A DNA stretch of 9,159 bases from Actinomycetota bacterium. GTDB taxonomy: Bacteria > Actinomycetota > Humimicrobiia > Humimicrobiales > Humimicrobiaceae. The notes below the pieces were generated by a model. That model did no database searches. It was given only the letters and a program-made list of their open reading frames with translations, and had not been told where the DNA came from. A program made the translations under genes and the position numbers. Each line of letters begins with the position of its first letter. The first letter of the stretch is position 1. The DNA lies in the NCBI GenBank assembly GCA_004376325.1, contig SOKC01000026.1, positions 1 through 9,159 of the forward strand, given 5' to 3'. Positions 7,146 through 9,159 of the stretch are shown here, one piece after another.

Positions 7146-7658
7146 ATGAAAGAAATATTTGAAAGGCGAAGCATAAGAAAATATACAAGCTCACCAGTAT
7201 CCAACAGTGATATTGAAAATTTACTTAGGGCTGCTATGTCTGCACCATCAGGTTATAATCAGCGACTATGGGAATTTATTATTATAAAAGATAAAAATAT
7301 AATGAGTGCCATCACAGAAATACATCCTTACTCTCAAATGCTAAAAGAAGCACCTCTAGCTATTGTAGTCTGTGGTAATTTAGAAAAAGAAAAACATGCC
7401 GATGATTGGTCAAGTTACTGGGATCAGGACTGTGCCGCTGCAACAGAAAATATTCTGATTGAAGCTCAATATCTAGGACTTGGTGCAGTATGGATAAGTG
7501 CATATCCAAGAAAAGATGTCGTAGATGGATTAAAAAAATTACTTAAACTTCCTATTAAGGTTATACCATTATCAATGATCTCTATTGGACATCCGGCAGA
7601 AAAAAAGGAAACTCCTGATAGATACGATAAACAAAAGATTCATATAAATAAATGGTAG
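7146..7658 (+). CDS. Nitroreductase family FMN-dependent oxidoreductase
   Basis: A 170-residue flavoprotein of the nitroreductase superfamily. Such enzymes use FMN and NAD(P)H to reduce nitro groups, quinones or flavins in the cytoplasm, usually as homodimers. Visible motifs are RRSIRKY (7-13) and SAPSGYNQRLWEF (32-44), both contacting FMN; the central helix DCAAATENILIEAQYLGLG (95-113) leading into AVWISAYP; IGHPAE (147-152); and the C-terminal KIHINKW (164-170), the usual KIHYNKW ending. The length is typical of the short subgroup, and all family motifs are intact. It stands alone, with its own ribosome site, between two 41-bp direct repeats and surrounded by non-coding DNA, which suggests a small transferred cassette. 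The natural substrate cannot be inferred. Confidence 0.92.
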   Translation: MKEIFERRSIRKYTSSPVSNSDIENLLRAAMSAPSGYNQRLWEFIIIKDKNIMSAITEIHPYSQMLKEAPLAIVVCGNLEKEKHADDWSSYWDQDCAAATENILIEAQYLGLGAVWISAYPRKDVVDGLKKLLKLPIKVIPLSMISIGHPAEKKETPDRYDKQKIHINKW

Positions 7659-7966
7659 ATTTAAAAACCTTGAAATTTTGCTATGAAATTATTTCAAAAC
7701 TCATACTGGACAAATATTTAGATTATTAGTGAACATAAAACGAAACTTACATTCCAAGTAATAGTGGTATAGTTTATATTGACTCTAGAGCTGGTAGCCC
7801 CAAGTATTGAAATTTCGAACCAAATTCTTAATTTATTGTACATGATAAAAAAAATATTTTATGAAAGAAAGATATAATTTTTTTAGTCATTTAAAGAAAA
7901 TAGAATCATTAAAAAATACTTCTTAAAGATAGTTTTAATCTAACGAATGACACCTTTGAAAAGACC
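7659..7966. other. Non-coding region after the nitroreductase gene
   Basis: About 300 bp with no credible ORF. TTGAAAT at 7670-7676 and ATTTCAA at 7691-7697 pair across 14 bases just past the nitroreductase stop. This could be a weak terminator, but it lacks a T-run. The second copy of the direct repeat lies at 7786-7826. The remainder is very AT-rich sequence without recognisable structure. Confidence 0.6.
7786..7826 (+). repeat. Direct repeat, copy 2 of 2
   Basis: Same orientation as 6965-7005, with an offset of 821 bp and 36 of 41 identical positions. Here the terminal hairpin AATTT/AAATT around CGAACC (7811-7826) pairs perfectly without a wobble. It lies 128 bp past the nitroreductase stop codon. 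Confidence 0.8.
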
Positions 7967-7995
7967 TTGACATAAGTTACCAGACATAGCATAAT
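7967..7995 (+). promoter_or_regulatory. Near-consensus promoter of the small-protein/nucleotidyltransferase pair
   Basis: A perfect TTGACA (7967-7972), a 17-bp spacer and CATAAT (7990-7995, five of six). The predicted start is near 8002. The first half-site of the inverted repeat (7975-7988) fills the spacer between the -35 and -10 boxes, the classic position for a repressor operator. The promoter alone should be strong, so it probably needs repression. Confidence 0.8.
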
Positions 7996-8018
7996 TATTT
8001 TATATATGTCTGGTAACT
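7975..8018. promoter_or_regulatory. Inverted repeat 1 (operator-like)
   Basis: AGTTACCAGACATA (7975-7988) and its exact reverse complement (8005-8018) form 14-bp arms separated by 16 bp. One arm lies between the -35 and -10 boxes, the other just after the predicted transcription start. The core half-sites are 7976-7985 and 8008-8017, which start 32 bp apart (about three helical turns). Confidence 0.85.
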
Positions 8019-8031
8019 AATTCAATATAAT

Positions 8032-8073
8032 GTTATCAGACAAGTATGACAAAATATTAAATTGTCTGGTAAC
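8032..8073. promoter_or_regulatory. Inverted repeat 2 (leader, same half-sites)
   Basis: GTTATCAGACAA (8032-8043) and TTGTCTGGTAAC (8062-8073) are reverse complements with one mismatch. The mismatch is a G-U pair in RNA, so a 12-bp stem with a 22-nt loop can form in the transcript. The half-sites start 32 bp apart, exactly as in repeat 1, and the module is shifted by 56 bp. The right arm ends 1 base before the CAGGAG ribosome site at 8075-8080. Confidence 0.8.
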
Positions 8074-8086
8074 TCAGGAGCATGGC

Positions 8087-8401
8087 ATGGAAATTTTAAA
8101 TGGAATTTTAAAAGAAGAATTAAGTAGATTAAGGGAACTAAAAAAAAATTATGAGCATAAATTAAGTGAATTCCCAAAAGGTAGTCTGATAAATAAGGAA
8201 ATAAAAGGGCACATATACCACTATCTTAACTATAGAGATGGTAAAAAAAGTATTTTTAAATATTTAGGTAAATTAAATAAAGAAGAAATTTCTCAGATTA
8301 AGAATAAAATAGAGGAAAGAAGGAAACTTAGGAAATTGTATATCCAAACTAAAGAAAATATTATTGAAATAGAAAAAAAATCCCATGAAAAGAAAAAGTA
8401 A
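8087..8401 (+). CDS. Small basic protein, DUF6788-like, upstream partner of the nucleotidyltransferase
   Basis: A 104-residue, Lys/Glu-rich, cytoplasmic protein. An N-terminal helix (EELSRLRELKKNYEHKLSE) leads into FPKGSLINKEIKGHIYHYLN, YRDGKKSIFKYLGKL (about residues 30-62) and a second charged helix that probably coils. The pattern of GS, KG, Y-Y, R-x-G-K and KYLGK resembles the small family I remember as DUF6788, whose function is unknown. I chose the ATG at 8087 because CAGGAG lies 6 bp upstream. The in-frame ATG at 8030 has no ribosome site, and its 19 extra codons run through operator half-sites. The gene overlaps the nucleotidyltransferase gene by 17 bp, so the two are co-translated. 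By position it could be the antitoxin or regulator that binds the half-sites, but no classical helix-turn-helix is evident. Confidence 0.75.
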   Translation: MEILNGILKEELSRLRELKKNYEHKLSEFPKGSLINKEIKGHIYHYLNYRDGKKSIFKYLGKLNKEEISQIKNKIEERRKLRKLYIQTKENIIEIEKKSHEKKK

Positions 8402-9071
8402 CTTATTTCTCACTACACTCAATATGTTTAACGATGCAGGTGTTCTGGAGGATATCATTCTCATTGGTAGCTGGTGTCACTATTTTTATAGGATATATTT
8501 TTCGAATGCTCAAGAGATAACCTTGTTGAGGACTTTGGATATTGATTTCCTTATTCCAAATCCACCGAAGATACATAAAGATGTAAATATACCGGAAATA
8601 CTGGATACTTTAGATTTTATTCCTTCCCATGACTATTTAACCGGTTATACAAAATATGTTCATCCAGAGCTTGAATTAGAGTTTTTAATTGCGGAACTCG
8701 GTAGAGGTAAGAGAAATAAACCTTACGAAATACCCAAATTACATATTAATGCACAAGGTCTCAGGTTTCTCAATCTTCTTCAATGGTATACGATAAAAAT
8801 AAAATATAAAAATATGAATGTTATAGTTCCTGAACCAGCAGCATATGTGCTTCATAAATTTATTATTTATGAAAGACGATTAAATAAGGAAAAACAAAAA
8901 AGAGATTTACTATCAGCAAAGGGAATCGGAGAATTTTTATTACAAAATAGAACTCAACAAAAAAAGATAACTGAGATTTTTAATTCCTTACCTAATAAAT
9001 GGCAAAAATTAGTTTTAAGGAATCTAAAGGATAATTCAAAATTGCTTTATGAATTTTTATTAAAAATATAG
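8385..9071 (+). CDS. Nucleotidyltransferase-fold protein (GSU2403/AbiEii-like)
   Basis: A 228-residue protein with the signature of DNA-polymerase-beta-type nucleotidyltransferases. The LIGSWCHYFYR segment (26-36) carries the GS motif, followed by LDIDFLIP (51-58) with the metal-binding pair D52 and D54. A probable third carboxylate is E97 or E99 in ELELEFL. The C-terminal helical part holds AAYVLHKFIIYERR (152-165) and KQKRDLLSA (170-178), resembling the K...R...KD pattern of AbiEii/GSU2403 proteins. AbiEii toxins of type IV toxin-antitoxin systems transfer nucleotides to RNA, and relatives of this fold are common in defence loci. All catalytic residues look intact. It starts inside the upstream gene (17-bp overlap) without a good ribosome site, so it depends on translational coupling. 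Substrate and toxicity are inferences. Confidence 0.82.
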   Translation: MKRKSNLFLTTLNMFNDAGVLEDIILIGSWCHYFYRIYFSNAQEITLLRTLDIDFLIPNPPKIHKDVNIPEILDTLDFIPSHDYLTGYTKYVHPELELEFLIAELGRGKRNKPYEIPKLHINAQGLRFLNLLQWYTIKIKYKNMNVIVPEPAAYVLHKFIIYERRLNKEKQKRDLLSAKGIGEFLLQNRTQQKKITEIFNSLPNKWQKLVLRNLKDNSKLLYEFLLKI

Positions 9072-9159
9072 TCATAGGGATAGATTGTAGGATCTAAAAT
9101 AGCGAAGGTGGAAGATATCTTTGTTTGTGCAAATACTTCAAATCTTCTTACATGGTAGC
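9072..9159. other. Window end, no recognised feature
   Basis: 88 bp after the nucleotidyltransferase stop. GAAGAT and ATCTTC pair loosely, but there is no T-run terminator and no gene start I can support. Confidence 0.5.

Noticed and set aside
7670..7697. Intrinsic terminator after the nitroreductase gene
   Set aside because: The 7-bp AT-only stem has a 14-base loop and no T-run, so it is too weak to call.
6965..7826. CRISPR array or integron attC sites as an explanation of the repeats
   Set aside because: Only two copies 821 bp apart with a gene between them; no regular spacers, and no GTTRRRY-type core or integrase visible.

Overview
The window is AT-rich bacterial DNA with ordinary Shine-Dalgarno sites, sigma70-like promoters and no introns. 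The gene set (a LeuB-type dehydrogenase, a glycine-rich-type RRM protein, a lipid operon and a flavin nitroreductase) suggests an anaerobic or uncultivated Gram-negative-type lineage, but I cannot name a phylum. Base composition falls from left to right: 31 of 60 bases are G/C at 421-480, against 13 of 60 at 8101-8160. The left end therefore looks like core genome and the right end like accessory DNA.

Positions 1-1300, plus strand: a complete isopropylmalate/isocitrate dehydrogenase family gene. It is followed by a frameshifted scrap of the C-terminus of the GTPase TypA/BipA, then by a strong hairpin terminator shared with the gene arriving from the other side. Positions 1298-2141, minus strand: a small RRM RNA-binding protein with its own promoter and a leader of about 110 nt, and an unrecognised two-helix membrane protein.

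Positions 2267-6754, minus strand: a tightly packed four-gene operon, transcribed in the order thymidylate-kinase-like P-loop kinase, diacylglycerol-kinase-like protein, a three-domain acyl-AMP ligase/ACP/PlsC acyltransferase, and AcpS. Junctions are overlaps of 14 bp and 4 bp and a 3-bp gap. The pieces fit a lipid module. AcpS would install phosphopantetheine on the fused ACP domain. The ligase would load a free fatty acid onto it. The PlsC domain would transfer that acyl group to a lysophospholipid, which the lipid kinase might supply. That kinase lacks several acidic residues that are conserved in its family.

Positions 6755-8029 are mostly intergenic. A nitroreductase gene sits between two imperfect 41-bp direct repeats that lie 821 bp apart. 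Positions 7967-9071, plus strand: a consensus promoter with four copies of a 10-bp half-site arranged as two inverted repeats of identical geometry, followed by two overlapping genes. The first encodes a small basic protein (DUF6788-like from memory) and the second a GSU2403/AbiEii-like nucleotidyltransferase. This pair, with its unusual leader, is the best candidate here for an undescribed (possibly toxin-antitoxin or defence) system.
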